Part shown: positions 42,910 to 51,119 of the stretch, in pieces
How the letters are laid out: the number at the start of each line of letters is the position of its first letter
Position numbering within the stretch: position 1 is the first letter of the stretch
Origin: DATMER01 sp963741305
GTDB taxonomy: Bacteria; Acidobacteriota; Thermoanaerobaculia; Multivoradales; UBA5704
Assembly (NCBI GenBank): GCA_963741305.1
Contig: CAVUHL010000003.1
Coordinates: 3,596,001-3,660,000 of the forward strand
DNA: 64,000 nt
Direction: 5' to 3'
The notes under the pieces: generated by a model
What the model saw: only the letters and a program-made list of their open reading frames with translations
The model's database searches: none
Told to the model about the DNA's origin: nothing
Program-made: the position numbers and the translations under genes

Positions 42910-43362
42910 TCACCCGAGCAGATACCGCTCGTCATAGGGGATTCCATTCCGCTCGAGCAAGCTCACCAGCTCGTCTCGAAAAGAGACTCGCCGGTGGTGC
43001 TCTTCCTGGGACTGGATGTAGATACGAACCTTCTCCGCCAGCGAAGCGCTGACGGAAAAGATCCCGTAGCCCTTCTGCCATTCAAACCGCTCGTGGGCAT
43101 CTTGCCGTTCGTTGAGCCACTTGGAGGACTTGGCCTTGACCTCCTTTACAACGATAGAGACGGCAACGTCTGTCTTCAACTTGGTCAGTAGATGAACATG
43201 GTCGGGTATCCCTCCGATCTCCAAAAGGATTCCTCCTTCAGTGCGAAGAATGCCGCCCATGTATTCGTAAAGGGGTTCACGGATGTCGGCCCGGATCGAC
43301 AGTTGACGGTTTTTTGTGGAGAAGACAAGGTGGTAGAGAAGGTTCGAAAAGGTCGTGGCCAA
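42910..43362 (-). CDS. IS200/REP-associated Y1 transposase (RAYT-like)
   Basis: A 150-residue HUH single-strand transposase. It starts at TTG with AGGAG upstream; residues 1-20 read MATTFSNLLYHLVFSTKNRQ. The metal-binding HUH motif is in GGIPDHVHLL near 50-59, and the nucleophile Tyr in VRIYIQSQEEHHR near 111-123. Length fits IS200/IS605 TnpA and the REP-associated group. It sits between two near-identical REPIN elements and most likely maintains or spreads them; no accessory tnpB is present. Confidence 0.92.
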   Translation of the reverse strand: MATTFSNLLYHLVFSTKNRQLSIRADIREPLYEYMGGILRTEGGILLEIGGIPDHVHLLTKLKTDVAVSIVVKEVKAKSSKWLNERQDAHERFEWQKGYGIFSVSASLAEKVRIYIQSQEEHHRRVSFRDELVSLLERNGIPYDERYLLG

Positions 43363-43425
43363 ATCGGTCTCCTGGACGGTTGAATTTTACGGAGAAGGAT
43401 AACCCAGGTCGCCGTCCTCCGTGCA

Positions 43426-43607
43426 GCGCCGAAGGCGCGCAGGCATAAAGCCTGGGGTTTCAACCCCAGGTAAGGGAATGCCCGCATCCCCCGCCGCGGG
43501 GCTCGCGCCCCTGGCCCATGCCTGCGCCCTTTTCAGGGCTCGGAAACATTGGGGGGATGCCTCCTGGGGTTGAAACCCCAGGCTTTATGCCTGCGCGCCT
43601 TTGGCGC
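43426..43607. repeat. REPIN-like element 2
   Basis: The same inverted arms as at 42640 (GCGCGCAGGCATAAAGCCTG and its complement) with a shorter centre that shares CCCCGCCGCGGGGCTC and TGCGCCC...CAGGGCT. It lies on the other side of the Y1 transposase gene, just before the era stop. Confidence 0.9.
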
Positions 43608-43627
43608 TTCGGAGGATGGGCGGCGAG

Positions 43628-44533
43628 TTAGTCTGTGTCTACATCCACGTCGCGGTCGAGCGTGGCTAGGACGGACCGGTCTTCCCGCCAGCCGGGCTCG
43701 ACGCGGACGAAGAGCTCCAGGTAGACGTGGCGCTCCAGGAACTCTTCGAGGTCGACCCGGGATGCGATGCCGATGTTCTTGATCATGTCTCCCTGGCGGC
43801 CCACCACGATCTTCTTCTGGCCTTCGCGCTCCACCAGGATCGTGGCGTAGATCCGGATGATGTTCTTCTCTTCGTCGTCTTCCCAGCGCTCGATGATCAC
43901 GGCCGTGGAAAACGGCAGCTCTTCACTCGTCAGCTCCAGGACTTTCTCCCGGATGCGCTCTCCCACGAGGAAACGCTCCGGATGGATCGTCAGCAGCTCG
44001 GGGTCGTAGATCGGCTCCCCCTCGGGCAGCAGGTTCCAGAGGACGTCGAGCAGACGGTCGCAGTTGTCGCCGGTCTTGGCGCTGACCGGGACGATCTCTT
44101 CGAAGAGACGGGTCTCGGAGTAGTGGGCCATCCGGGGAAGAAGGTCCGTCTTCTTCACCCGGTCCACCTTGTTGAGGATCAGGACGCGCTTGCTGCCCTC
44201 CACCTTCCCCACCAGGTCGAGCATGTAGGCGTCGCCCCCGCCGGTGCGCTCGGAGACGTCCACCAGGAGGCAGAGGACGTCCGCGTCGTTCATGGCGTCG
44301 ACGGCGTACCTCACCATCTGGCGGTTCAGGCGGTGGAGCGGCTTGTGGATGCCGGGCGTATCGTGAAAGACCATCTGGCCGCGCTCGTCCGACAGGATGC
44401 CCACCAGCCGGTGGCGCGTGGTCTGCGGCTTGTTCGAGACGATTGCCACCTTCTCGCCGAGCAGGAGGTTCATCAGGGTCGACTTGCCCGCGTTGGGGCG
44501 GCCTACGAAAGCAACGGTCCCAGATTTGGCCAT
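43628..44533 (-). CDS. era: GTPase Era
   Basis: Essential GTPase that binds 16S rRNA near its 3' end during 30S assembly. The 301-residue protein has G1 GRPNAGKST (about 11-19), G2 with TTRHR, G3 DTPG, G4 NKVD and a C-terminal KH domain with KIVVGRQGDMIKNIG near 245. It ends in an acidic tail rich in Asp. The ATG overlaps the stop of the upstream corC-like gene (TGATG), placing it at the end of the phoH-pgpH-ybeY-corC-era operon. Confidence 0.95.
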   Translation of the reverse strand: MAKSGTVAFVGRPNAGKSTLMNLLLGEKVAIVSNKPQTTRHRLVGILSDERGQMVFHDTPGIHKPLHRLNRQMVRYAVDAMNDADVLCLLVDVSERTGGGDAYMLDLVGKVEGSKRVLILNKVDRVKKTDLLPRMAHYSETRLFEEIVPVSAKTGDNCDRLLDVLWNLLPEGEPIYDPELLTIHPERFLVGERIREKVLELTSEELPFSTAVIIERWEDDEEKNIIRIYATILVEREGQKKIVVGRQGDMIKNIGIASRVDLEEFLERHVYLELFVRVEPGWREDRSVLATLDRDVDVDTD

Positions 44534-45834
44534 CAGACGCTCATCTCCTCTCCAGCTGCCTGGGGAGCGGGGATCCTCTCCACCCGCACGGTCTGAATGC
44601 GGCGGTCCGCCACGGCTTCGACCGTGAAGCGCAGACCGTAATCGTCCACGCTCTCACCTACCAGCGGCACGTGGCCGAGGGCACTGAAGATCAGGCCCGC
44701 CACCGTCTCGTACTCCGGGTCTTCGATGTCGACTTCGAACAGCTCGTCCAGCAGGTCGATGTGGGCCCGGCCGTCCAGGCGGTAGCCGCCGCCTTCGAGC
44801 GGCTCCAGCTCGGCGGCGAGCGCCTCGTGCTCGTCCATGATCTCGCCCACGATCTCCTCGATCAGATCCTCGACCGTCACGAGGCCGGCCGTGCCGCCGT
44901 ACTCGTCCACCACGATCGCAACCTGCTGGAAGCGTGCCTGAAGCTCTTTGAGCAGCTCGCCGAGCGGCTTGGTCTCGGGGATGAAGAGCGGCGGCTTGAT
45001 CAGCTCCTGCGCCGGCGTGGGATCAGCCAGGCGCGAGGCGCGCAGCACGTCCCGGATGTGCAGGATGCCCACGATGTTGTCGATCGAGTCCTGGTAGAGC
45101 GGGATGCGCGAGTGGCCGGATTCGATGAAACGCTCGGCCAGGACTTCCATCGGCGAGTCCACCGAGGCGCAGATCATGTCGATGCGCGGGGTCATGACGC
45201 TCCGCACCAGCGTGTCGCGGAAGTCCACGATGCTCCAAAGCATCTCCCCCTGCTCCGGCTCCAGGATGCCTTCGCGCGTGCCCACGTCGATGAAGGCTTC
45301 GATCTCTTCATCCGTGGCCGACTCCTCTTCCGTTCCATCCTCGCGGCGGTCGCGCTCCAGCGAGACGTTGGGGACCAGGGGCGTCAGCAGCGTGAGCACC
45401 GGGGAGAGGACCAACAGGACGGCTCGGTAGACGCGGGTGAGGGCCCGCAGGGCGCGCTCGGGGTCGTGCCCCACGAGCGCCCGGTTCGCCATCTCGATGC
45501 CTGCCACGATCAGGAGGATCACCCCGAGCGACCAGAGCGCCGGACGCGCCCTCTCGAAGCGGGCCAGCATCTCCGCCATGGCCACATAGAGTCCGATCGG
45601 GGCCAGCCGGGCCGTCAGCGAGAGGATGAAGCGGAAGAGCACGAAGCGGTGCGGCGAGTCGTAGAGGTGGCGCAGGCGGCCCCCCGCCTCTTCGGCCCAG
45701 TGGCGGAGGCGGATCGGACCGCTCCGCTCGAGCAGCGCCGAGAGCACCGAGGCGACCGCGGCGGTAGGCAGCAGGAGGGCGAAGCTCCAGGCGAAGAGCG
45801 CGAGGGGGAGCGTGTTTTCGATGGTCTCAGGCAT
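44533..45834 (-). CDS. HlyC/CorC-family (CNNM-like) membrane protein
   Basis: A 433-residue protein: an N-terminal membrane region (LALFAWSFALLLPTAAVASVL, FILSLTARLAPIGLYVAM and LWSLGVILLIVAGIEMA), two CBS domains at about 205-325 (VRSVMTPRIDMI, YQDSIDNIVGILHIRDVL, QVAIVVDEYGGTAGLVTVED) and a C-terminal CorC/HlyC transporter-associated domain (YRLDGRAHIDLLDELFEVD). Members are linked to Mg2+/Co2+ efflux and resistance. The start overlaps ybeY by 8 bases. Gene name in other genomes varies (corC, ytfL, ybeX); none assigned. Confidence 0.9.
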   Translation of the reverse strand: MPETIENTLPLALFAWSFALLLPTAAVASVLSALLERSGPIRLRHWAEEAGGRLRHLYDSPHRFVLFRFILSLTARLAPIGLYVAMAEMLARFERARPALWSLGVILLIVAGIEMANRALVGHDPERALRALTRVYRAVLLVLSPVLTLLTPLVPNVSLERDRREDGTEEESATDEEIEAFIDVGTREGILEPEQGEMLWSIVDFRDTLVRSVMTPRIDMICASVDSPMEVLAERFIESGHSRIPLYQDSIDNIVGILHIRDVLRASRLADPTPAQELIKPPLFIPETKPLGELLKELQARFQQVAIVVDEYGGTAGLVTVEDLIEEIVGEIMDEHEALAAELEPLEGGGYRLDGRAHIDLLDELFEVDIEDPEYETVAGLIFSALGHVPLVGESVDDYGLRFTVEAVADRRIQTVRVERIPAPQAAGEEMSV

Positions 45835-46261
45835 GGTCTTTGCCGATCCAGGTCCGTCGCAGACGGCGCTCGAGGCGCTCCATCTCTCCCTGATCGGCCT
45901 CGTGATCGTAGCCCAGGCAGTGCAGAAGGCCGTGCAGCAGGAGCACCTTGAGCTCCCGCTCGGCCGGATGGCCGAGGTCTTCCGCCTGCCGGCGGGCAGT
46001 GGGTACTGAGATCAGGACGTCACCCAGGTGACGGCTGCCGTCGGGTGTGGGGCTACCCGGGAAGGAGAGCACGTCCGTGGGCTTGTCCTTTCCCCGGTAG
46101 TCCCGGTTCATCCGGTGCACTTCGCGGTCGCTTGCGAAGCGCACCCCGAGGCTCGCCGGGCCCTCCACCAGGGAGGCGGTCAACCGTTCCAGCCATGGGC
46201 GGAGACGGCGCGCTCCGGCCTCGGGGTAGCGGTTGGGGTTCTGCAGGACGATCTCGACCAT
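45827..46261 (-). CDS. ybeY: Endoribonuclease YbeY
   Basis: Metal-dependent RNase for 16S rRNA 3'-end maturation and ribosome quality control. The 144-residue product has the zinc motif HGLLHCLGYDHE (H-x3-H-x5-H) near 115 and the family core LGVRFASDREVHRMNRDYRGKDKPTDVLSFP and GDVLISVPTAR. The ATG at 46261 was chosen since an upstream ATG would overlap the pgpH gene; ribosome sites are weak at both. The usual neighbours phoH, corC and era flank it. Confidence 0.93.
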   Translation of the reverse strand: MVEIVLQNPNRYPEAGARRLRPWLERLTASLVEGPASLGVRFASDREVHRMNRDYRGKDKPTDVLSFPGSPTPDGSRHLGDVLISVPTARRQAEDLGHPAERELKVLLLHGLLHCLGYDHEADQGEMERLERRLRRTWIGKDHA

Positions 46262-46265
46262 CCAG

Positions 46266-48695
46266 TCACGAAGCCCGCACGGCGGCTCCCGCCTCTCCTC
46301 CGGCATCCGCAGCCGGGACCCGCCTTCTCGATCCCGCGTTGAAGTCGAAGCCGGGATAGTCGATCCGCTGGTGGAAGATGTTGGCGAGCACCCGCAGGAA
46401 GGTGTCGGAGACGGTGCGCAGGTCCGAGAGCGTCAGGTCGGTGTGCTCGAGCTGCCCGTCCTTGAGGATGTCCTCGAGGATGGTCTGGATCAGCCCGCGG
46501 ATCTTGGCCGGGGCCGGCTCGGCCAGGGTGCGGCTGGCAGCTTCCACCGCGTCCGCGAGCATGAGGACGCCCATGACCTTGTTCTGCGGCTTGGGCCCGG
46601 GGTAGCGGTACTTGTCCTCGGTCACCTCGACGGCCTCGGGGTCCTTTTGCTCCATGGCCCGGTGGTAGAAGTACTTGATCAGCCGGGTGCCATGGTGCTG
46701 CGAGATGGCATCCTGGATCACCTGCGGCAGGCCATTCTCGCGCGCCAGCTCGAGCCCGTCCTTGACGTGGTTGAGCAGGATCAGCGCGCTCATGGAGGGC
46801 AGCAGCTTGTCGTGCCGGTTCTGCCCGCCGCGCTGGTTCTCCACGAAGTACTCGGGCCGCAGGACCTTGCCCACGTCGTGGTAGAGCCCCGCGGAGTAGG
46901 CGAGCACCGGGTCGGCCCCGATCGCCTCGCATCCTTCCTTGGCCAGGTTTGCCACCATCAGCGAGTGCTGGAAGGTGCCGGGCGCCTCGAATGCCAGCCG
47001 GCGCAGCAGCGGCAGGTTGGTGTTGGCCAGCTCGACCAGCTTGATGTCCGTGGTGATGGCGAGCAGCGATTCCAGGATCGGCACCGCGAAGCTCGCGACC
47101 GCCGTCACCAGCAGGCCGCCCACGAAGGCGCAGAGCAGGTCGAAGCCGATGAACATCCAGCCGCGCTCCACGGACCCGAGCGCGGTCAGGATCAGCACCA
47201 TGAGGACGTTGATCACCGCTACCACCAACCCCACGCGCACCATGACCAGCCTCTGGCGGAACTGGAAGCGGTCGAGGGCATGGATGGCTGCGAGCGAGCC
47301 GGCGAAGCCGTAGAAGATGACCCACTGCCCGTCGCCGTCCACCGCCAGGCGGCTCGCCAGGATCGAGACCAGGATGGAGAGCACCAGCGCCGCATGGCGC
47401 CCGAGAAGAAGAGCCGCGAGGAGCGCCAGCGAGGCGAGCGGGACCGCGTAGGCATAGCTCCGCGCCGAGTTGAGCGGTTCGGCGTCAAACGCGCCCGAGA
47501 GCGCGCCGGCCACCAGGAAGCAGAACTTCGCCCCCAGGAGCGAGCCCAGGAGGAGGAGCAAGCTCTCGCCGAAGACTCGCCGTGGGCCATGGTCCGCAAC
47601 CTTCTCCCGCGACAGAGCCAGCCAGACTACTGCGGCGGTGAGCGCCAGCAGGAAGAACGTGGCGGCGAGCGGCGGCACCTGCAGGCGGAGCTGGCGCTCG
47701 CCGCGCATCTGGGCGATGACCCGGGAGTCGGCGGCGTCAACCACGTCCCCCTTGCGCACGATCACCTGGCCCTTGCGGATCTGGTTGAAGACCCTCCCGG
47801 CCCCGGCGGCAGCGGTCTCGCTCCGGTCGAGCGTCTCGCTGCGGTTGGGGAGCAGGTTGATGGTCAGGTTGTCGAACAGCAGGTCGGCCAGGAGGCTGCG
47901 CTCGCGGCTCGTGTAGCCGCTCCAGTCTCCGATCTCGGAGTCGAGGAACTCCCGCGCCTCGCCGGGGTAGCCCAGGTGGTCGAAGAGGTCGAAGTGAACT
48001 TCCTCGGTTCCCCCCGCCTCCGACGCAGAACCTCCCGAGCCGAGCTTGCGCAGCGAGACGCCGCGCATCCGGTTTTCCAGGAGCAGGGCCTTGTTGCTCA
48101 CCACGCCCCGGCGCAGGGCGCGGGTGGCCACAGAGCGCAGGCGCTCCTCCAACTGCGGCGAGAACCTCTTGCGCACCAGCAGCTCGGCCTGATCGTCCGA
48201 GAGCCGGAGCTGCTCGGGGCGGATCTCCCTGAGGAGATCCTGGGCCGTCAAGGAAGGGGCGGGGGCCGGAGATTCCGTGCTTCCTGCTTCGGCCGGCGCG
48301 CTGCGGGCGAGGAGCCGCCGGCCGCGGACGAAGATCTGCTCGATGCGGCCGTCGAGGTCATCGACGGCGCCCAGGTCCAGGTCGTAGACCGGCAGGACGC
48401 CTTCGCGGGCCTGCTGCTGCTTGGTGCGGGTGGCGTCCTCATCCCAGACCAGGAGGTCGCGGGAGGCCACGTAGTCCCGGGGGGCGATGGCGCCCGGGGT
48501 AGCCCGCGGCGAGAACAGGAAGGCGCCCGGCATCAAAGTCCAGGTGCCGACGATCAGGAAGAGCGCCACCCAGAGGGATGGCGTCTCCAGAGCCCGCTGC
48601 CAGGGCCGTTTCTCCTGGAGCCGCCGCCTCAGGCGGAAGGTGCCCGTCTGGAGAAGGTCGATCCGGGACGGGCGTTTCGGGGCAGGGCTCGACAT
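46266..48695 (-). CDS. pgpH: PgpH-type c-di-AMP phosphodiesterase (7TMR-HD)
   Basis: An 809-residue inner-membrane enzyme that hydrolyses c-di-AMP. After one N-terminal membrane segment (LWVALFLIVGTWTLM) comes a large periplasmic 7TMR-HDED domain (about 75-340), seven transmembrane helices (about 350-540), and a cytoplasmic HD domain with GTFQHSLMVANLA, GLYHDVGKVLRPEYF (HD near 600) and ISQHHGTRLIKYFY. Domain order matches Listeria PgpH. It stands between phoH and ybeY as in many genomes. Activity is inferred from the family. Confidence 0.92.
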   Translation of the reverse strand: MSSPAPKRPSRIDLLQTGTFRLRRRLQEKRPWQRALETPSLWVALFLIVGTWTLMPGAFLFSPRATPGAIAPRDYVASRDLLVWDEDATRTKQQQAREGVLPVYDLDLGAVDDLDGRIEQIFVRGRRLLARSAPAEAGSTESPAPAPSLTAQDLLREIRPEQLRLSDDQAELLVRKRFSPQLEERLRSVATRALRRGVVSNKALLLENRMRGVSLRKLGSGGSASEAGGTEEVHFDLFDHLGYPGEAREFLDSEIGDWSGYTSRERSLLADLLFDNLTINLLPNRSETLDRSETAAAGAGRVFNQIRKGQVIVRKGDVVDAADSRVIAQMRGERQLRLQVPPLAATFFLLALTAAVVWLALSREKVADHGPRRVFGESLLLLLGSLLGAKFCFLVAGALSGAFDAEPLNSARSYAYAVPLASLALLAALLLGRHAALVLSILVSILASRLAVDGDGQWVIFYGFAGSLAAIHALDRFQFRQRLVMVRVGLVVAVINVLMVLILTALGSVERGWMFIGFDLLCAFVGGLLVTAVASFAVPILESLLAITTDIKLVELANTNLPLLRRLAFEAPGTFQHSLMVANLAKEGCEAIGADPVLAYSAGLYHDVGKVLRPEYFVENQRGGQNRHDKLLPSMSALILLNHVKDGLELARENGLPQVIQDAISQHHGTRLIKYFYHRAMEQKDPEAVEVTEDKYRYPGPKPQNKVMGVLMLADAVEAASRTLAEPAPAKIRGLIQTILEDILKDGQLEHTDLTLSDLRTVSDTFLRVLANIFHQRIDYPGFDFNAGSRRRVPAADAGGEAGAAVRAS

Positions 48696-48721
48696 TTTCG
48701 GTTCCGGCGGTTCCGGCGGAG

Positions 48722-49732
48722 CTAGGAGGAGGAGGCCGCCGCTACCGGTATTGCCGGCACGGCTGCCTTCTCCCGTTCTCGGTCGGCTTTCAGCTTGTCG
48801 AACGAGTCGTACGCAGTCACGATCTTCTGGACGAGGGCGTGGCGGACCACATCCCGCTGGTCGAAGAAGAAGAACTTGATCCCCTGAACGCCGTTGAGCA
48901 CCTCCTGCGCCTCGCGCAGGCCCGACATCCGGCCCTGCGGCAGGTCGACCTGGGTGATGTCGCCGTTGATCACCGCCTTGGAGTTGAAGCCGATCCGGGT
49001 GAGGAACATCTTCATCTGCTCGGTGGTGGTGTTCTGCGCCTCGTCCAGGATGATGAAGCTGTCGTTCAGGGTCCGGCCGCGCATGAAGGCGATGGGGGCG
49101 ACCTCGATGATGCCCCGCTCGAGCATGCGTCCGACCTTTTCATAGCCGATGATGTCGTGCAGGGCGTCGTGGAGCGGCCGCAGGTAGGGGTTGACCTTCT
49201 CCGCCAGGTCGCCGGGGAGGAAGCCGAGCTTCTCTCCGGCCTCGACCGCGGGGCGGGCCAGGATGATGCGTCGCACCCGCTTCTCCAGCAGGTAGGCGGC
49301 GGCCATGGCCACGGCGAGGTAGGTCTTGCCCGTGCCCGCCGGACCGATGGAGATGACGATGTCGTAGTCGATCATCGACTGCATGTAGAGCTGCTGCTTG
49401 AAGGTGCGCGGGGTCACCATCCGCCGCACGACGGCCAGCATGCCGTCGGGGAGGAAGAAGTCGACCAGCGAGGATTCAGGGGCCTCGGCGATCACGCGGA
49501 TGGCGGTCTGCACCTCGCCGGGCTTGAAGCGGTAGCCCTTCTCGGTCACCGCGTTGAGGCCGGCGAAGAGGCGCTCGGCCGCCTCGACGCGCTCGGGCTC
49601 GCCCTGGATGTGCAGCTCGTTGCCGCGGGCGGTCACCGTCACCTCGAAGGTGCGCTCGACGCGCCTCAGGTTTTCGTCATGGGTGCCGAAGACGGTATCC
49701 AGCCCCTCTTCGGCGAGAGTCACTTGCGTCAT
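48722..49732 (-). CDS. phoH: PhoH-family ATPase
   Basis: A 336-residue cytoplasmic P-loop ATPase linked to RNA metabolism. Walker A is in VISIGPAGTGKTYLAVAMA near 128-146; Walker B is in SFIILDEAQNTTTEQMKMFL; the following MVINGDITQVDLP-type segment (AVINGDITQVDLPQGR) is the PhoH sensor region. An N-terminal KH-like part (FEVTVTARGNELHIQGEPE) is typical of the PhoH/PhoL group beside ybeY. It is the first gene of the operon. Confidence 0.93.
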   Translation of the reverse strand: MTQVTLAEEGLDTVFGTHDENLRRVERTFEVTVTARGNELHIQGEPERVEAAERLFAGLNAVTEKGYRFKPGEVQTAIRVIAEAPESSLVDFFLPDGMLAVVRRMVTPRTFKQQLYMQSMIDYDIVISIGPAGTGKTYLAVAMAAAYLLEKRVRRIILARPAVEAGEKLGFLPGDLAEKVNPYLRPLHDALHDIIGYEKVGRMLERGIIEVAPIAFMRGRTLNDSFIILDEAQNTTTEQMKMFLTRIGFNSKAVINGDITQVDLPQGRMSGLREAQEVLNGVQGIKFFFFDQRDVVRHALVQKIVTAYDSFDKLKADREREKAAVPAIPVAAASSS

Positions 49733-49768
49733 GTTTGGGTTTCTTCTGGGAACACGTTTGTAAATAAG

Positions 49769-49792
49769 GAGGCCGCCGCAAGCGGCGGCCTC
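49769..49792 (-). terminator. Terminator of the 3-hydroxybutyryl-CoA dehydrogenase gene
   Basis: Perfect 11-bp stem GAGGCCGCCGC / GCGGCGGCCTC with a 2-base loop, followed on the minus strand by CTTATTTAC. It separates the hbd operon from phoH. Confidence 0.8.
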
Positions 49793-49836
49793 GGAAGCGC
49801 CAAGTCTAGCAGACCTTATCCGTGCAAACCGCGCAC

Positions 49837-50694
49837 CTACTTCTTGCCGTATTCGTAGAAGCCCCGGCCGCTCTTCCTGCCCAGCCGGCCGGCCGACACC
49901 ATCTGCTTGAGGAGCGGCGGCGGGGCGAAGCGCTTCTCCCGGTACTCCTCGAACATGATGTTGGCGATGTAGTAGGTCGTGTCCAGGCCCACGTAGTCGA
50001 GCAGGGTGAACGGCCCCATGGGGTAGCCGCAGCCGAGCTGCATGCCCTTGTCGATGTCCTCGGGGCTACCAACCCCCTCTTCCAGGGCGCGGATGGCGTC
50101 CAGGAGATAGGGGACCAGCAGCCGGTTGACGATGAAGCCCGAGTTGTCGCGGCAGGCGATGGGCTCCTTGCCGAGCGAGCGGACGAACTCGAAAGCCTCG
50201 TTGACGGTCTCTTCCGAGGTGATCATGGTGCGCACCACCTCGACCAGCTTCATCACCGGCACCGGATTGAAGAAGTGGAGCCCGACGAAGCGGTCGGGCC
50301 GGCGGGTGAACATGGACATTTGGGTGATCGTCAGCGACGAGGTGTTGCTGGCGAAGATGGCACCCTCCTTGACCACTTCGTCGAGGCGGGTGAAGGTCTT
50401 ACGCTTCTCGTCCAGGTTCTCGACGATGGCCTCGACCACGAGGTCGCAGTCGGCCAGGTCGTCCAGGTCGACCGCGCCGCGCAGGCGGCCGACCGCCTCG
50501 TCGCGGGCGGCGGCGTCGAGCTTGCCCTTCTCCACCGCTTTGCCAAGGGAGCCCTGGATCTTGCCCAGCCCCTTGTCCACAAGGTCCTGGCTCACCTCGC
50601 GCACCACGGTCTCGTAGCCTGAGCGCGCGGACACCTCGGCGATGCCAGAGCCCATGAGGCCGCAGCCGAGCACACCCACCTTCTTTATGGTCAT
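49837..50694 (-). CDS. hbd: 3-hydroxybutyryl-CoA dehydrogenase
   Basis: NAD(P)-dependent oxidation/reduction of 3-hydroxybutyryl-CoA and acetoacetyl-CoA in fatty-acid or butyrate/PHB-type metabolism. The 285-residue protein has the Rossmann start KKVGVLGCGLMGSGIAEVSA, the conserved LHFFNPVPVMKLVEVV (catalytic His and Asn-Pro), SGFIVNRLLVPYLLDA and GCGYPMGPFTLLDYVGLDT. Length is that of the stand-alone enzyme. It overlaps tsaE by 4 bases (ATGA) and ends its operon. Confidence 0.92.
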   Translation of the reverse strand: MTIKKVGVLGCGLMGSGIAEVSARSGYETVVREVSQDLVDKGLGKIQGSLGKAVEKGKLDAAARDEAVGRLRGAVDLDDLADCDLVVEAIVENLDEKRKTFTRLDEVVKEGAIFASNTSSLTITQMSMFTRRPDRFVGLHFFNPVPVMKLVEVVRTMITSEETVNEAFEFVRSLGKEPIACRDNSGFIVNRLLVPYLLDAIRALEEGVGSPEDIDKGMQLGCGYPMGPFTLLDYVGLDTTYYIANIMFEEYREKRFAPPPLLKQMVSAGRLGRKSGRGFYEYGKK

Positions 50695-51119
50695 AACCCC
50701 TCCTGTAAGGTCTGTTCAGTGATTTCCCGCCCGCCCCCGTCCAACCGCCGCAACCGGAGCCATCGCGCTCCGGGGACTTCGAATGGCAGCCGCTCCGCCC
50801 ATTCCACCACCTTGACGCCCCGTCCCGCCAGCAGCTCTTCAAGTCCCAGGGCGGGCACCTCCGGCGGATCGAGGCGGTAGAGGTCCACGTGGACGAGCCG
50901 TCCGCTGCTCCCTTGATGCTCGCGGATCAGGGTGAACGTCGGCGATTGAACTTCCCGCGGCCCGATGCCCAGACCGCGGGCGATCCCCTGGGCCAGCACG
51001 GTCTTGCCGCTCCCCAGGTCGCCCGAGAGGAGGAGCACGCCGTCCGGCGCCAGCTCCGCCGCCAGGGAGGCGCCGAGGTCGCGGGTTTCTTCTTCGGTGC
51101 GGGTAGTCCAGCGGATCAT
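50691..51119 (-). CDS. tsaE: tRNA threonylcarbamoyladenosine biosynthesis ATPase TsaE
   Basis: Works with TsaB-TsaD in making t6A37 of ANN-decoding tRNAs. The 142-residue protein has the Walker A GDLGSGKTVLAQGIA near 33, SPTFTLIREHQ near 59 and VHVDLYRLDPPE near 75, followed by VKVVEWAERLP; all are family hallmarks. It starts directly after the nnr stop and overlaps hbd by 4 bases. Confidence 0.94.
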   Translation of the reverse strand: MIRWTTRTEEETRDLGASLAAELAPDGVLLLSGDLGSGKTVLAQGIARGLGIGPREVQSPTFTLIREHQGSSGRLVHVDLYRLDPPEVPALGLEELLAGRGVKVVEWAERLPFEVPGARWLRLRRLDGGGREITEQTLQEGL

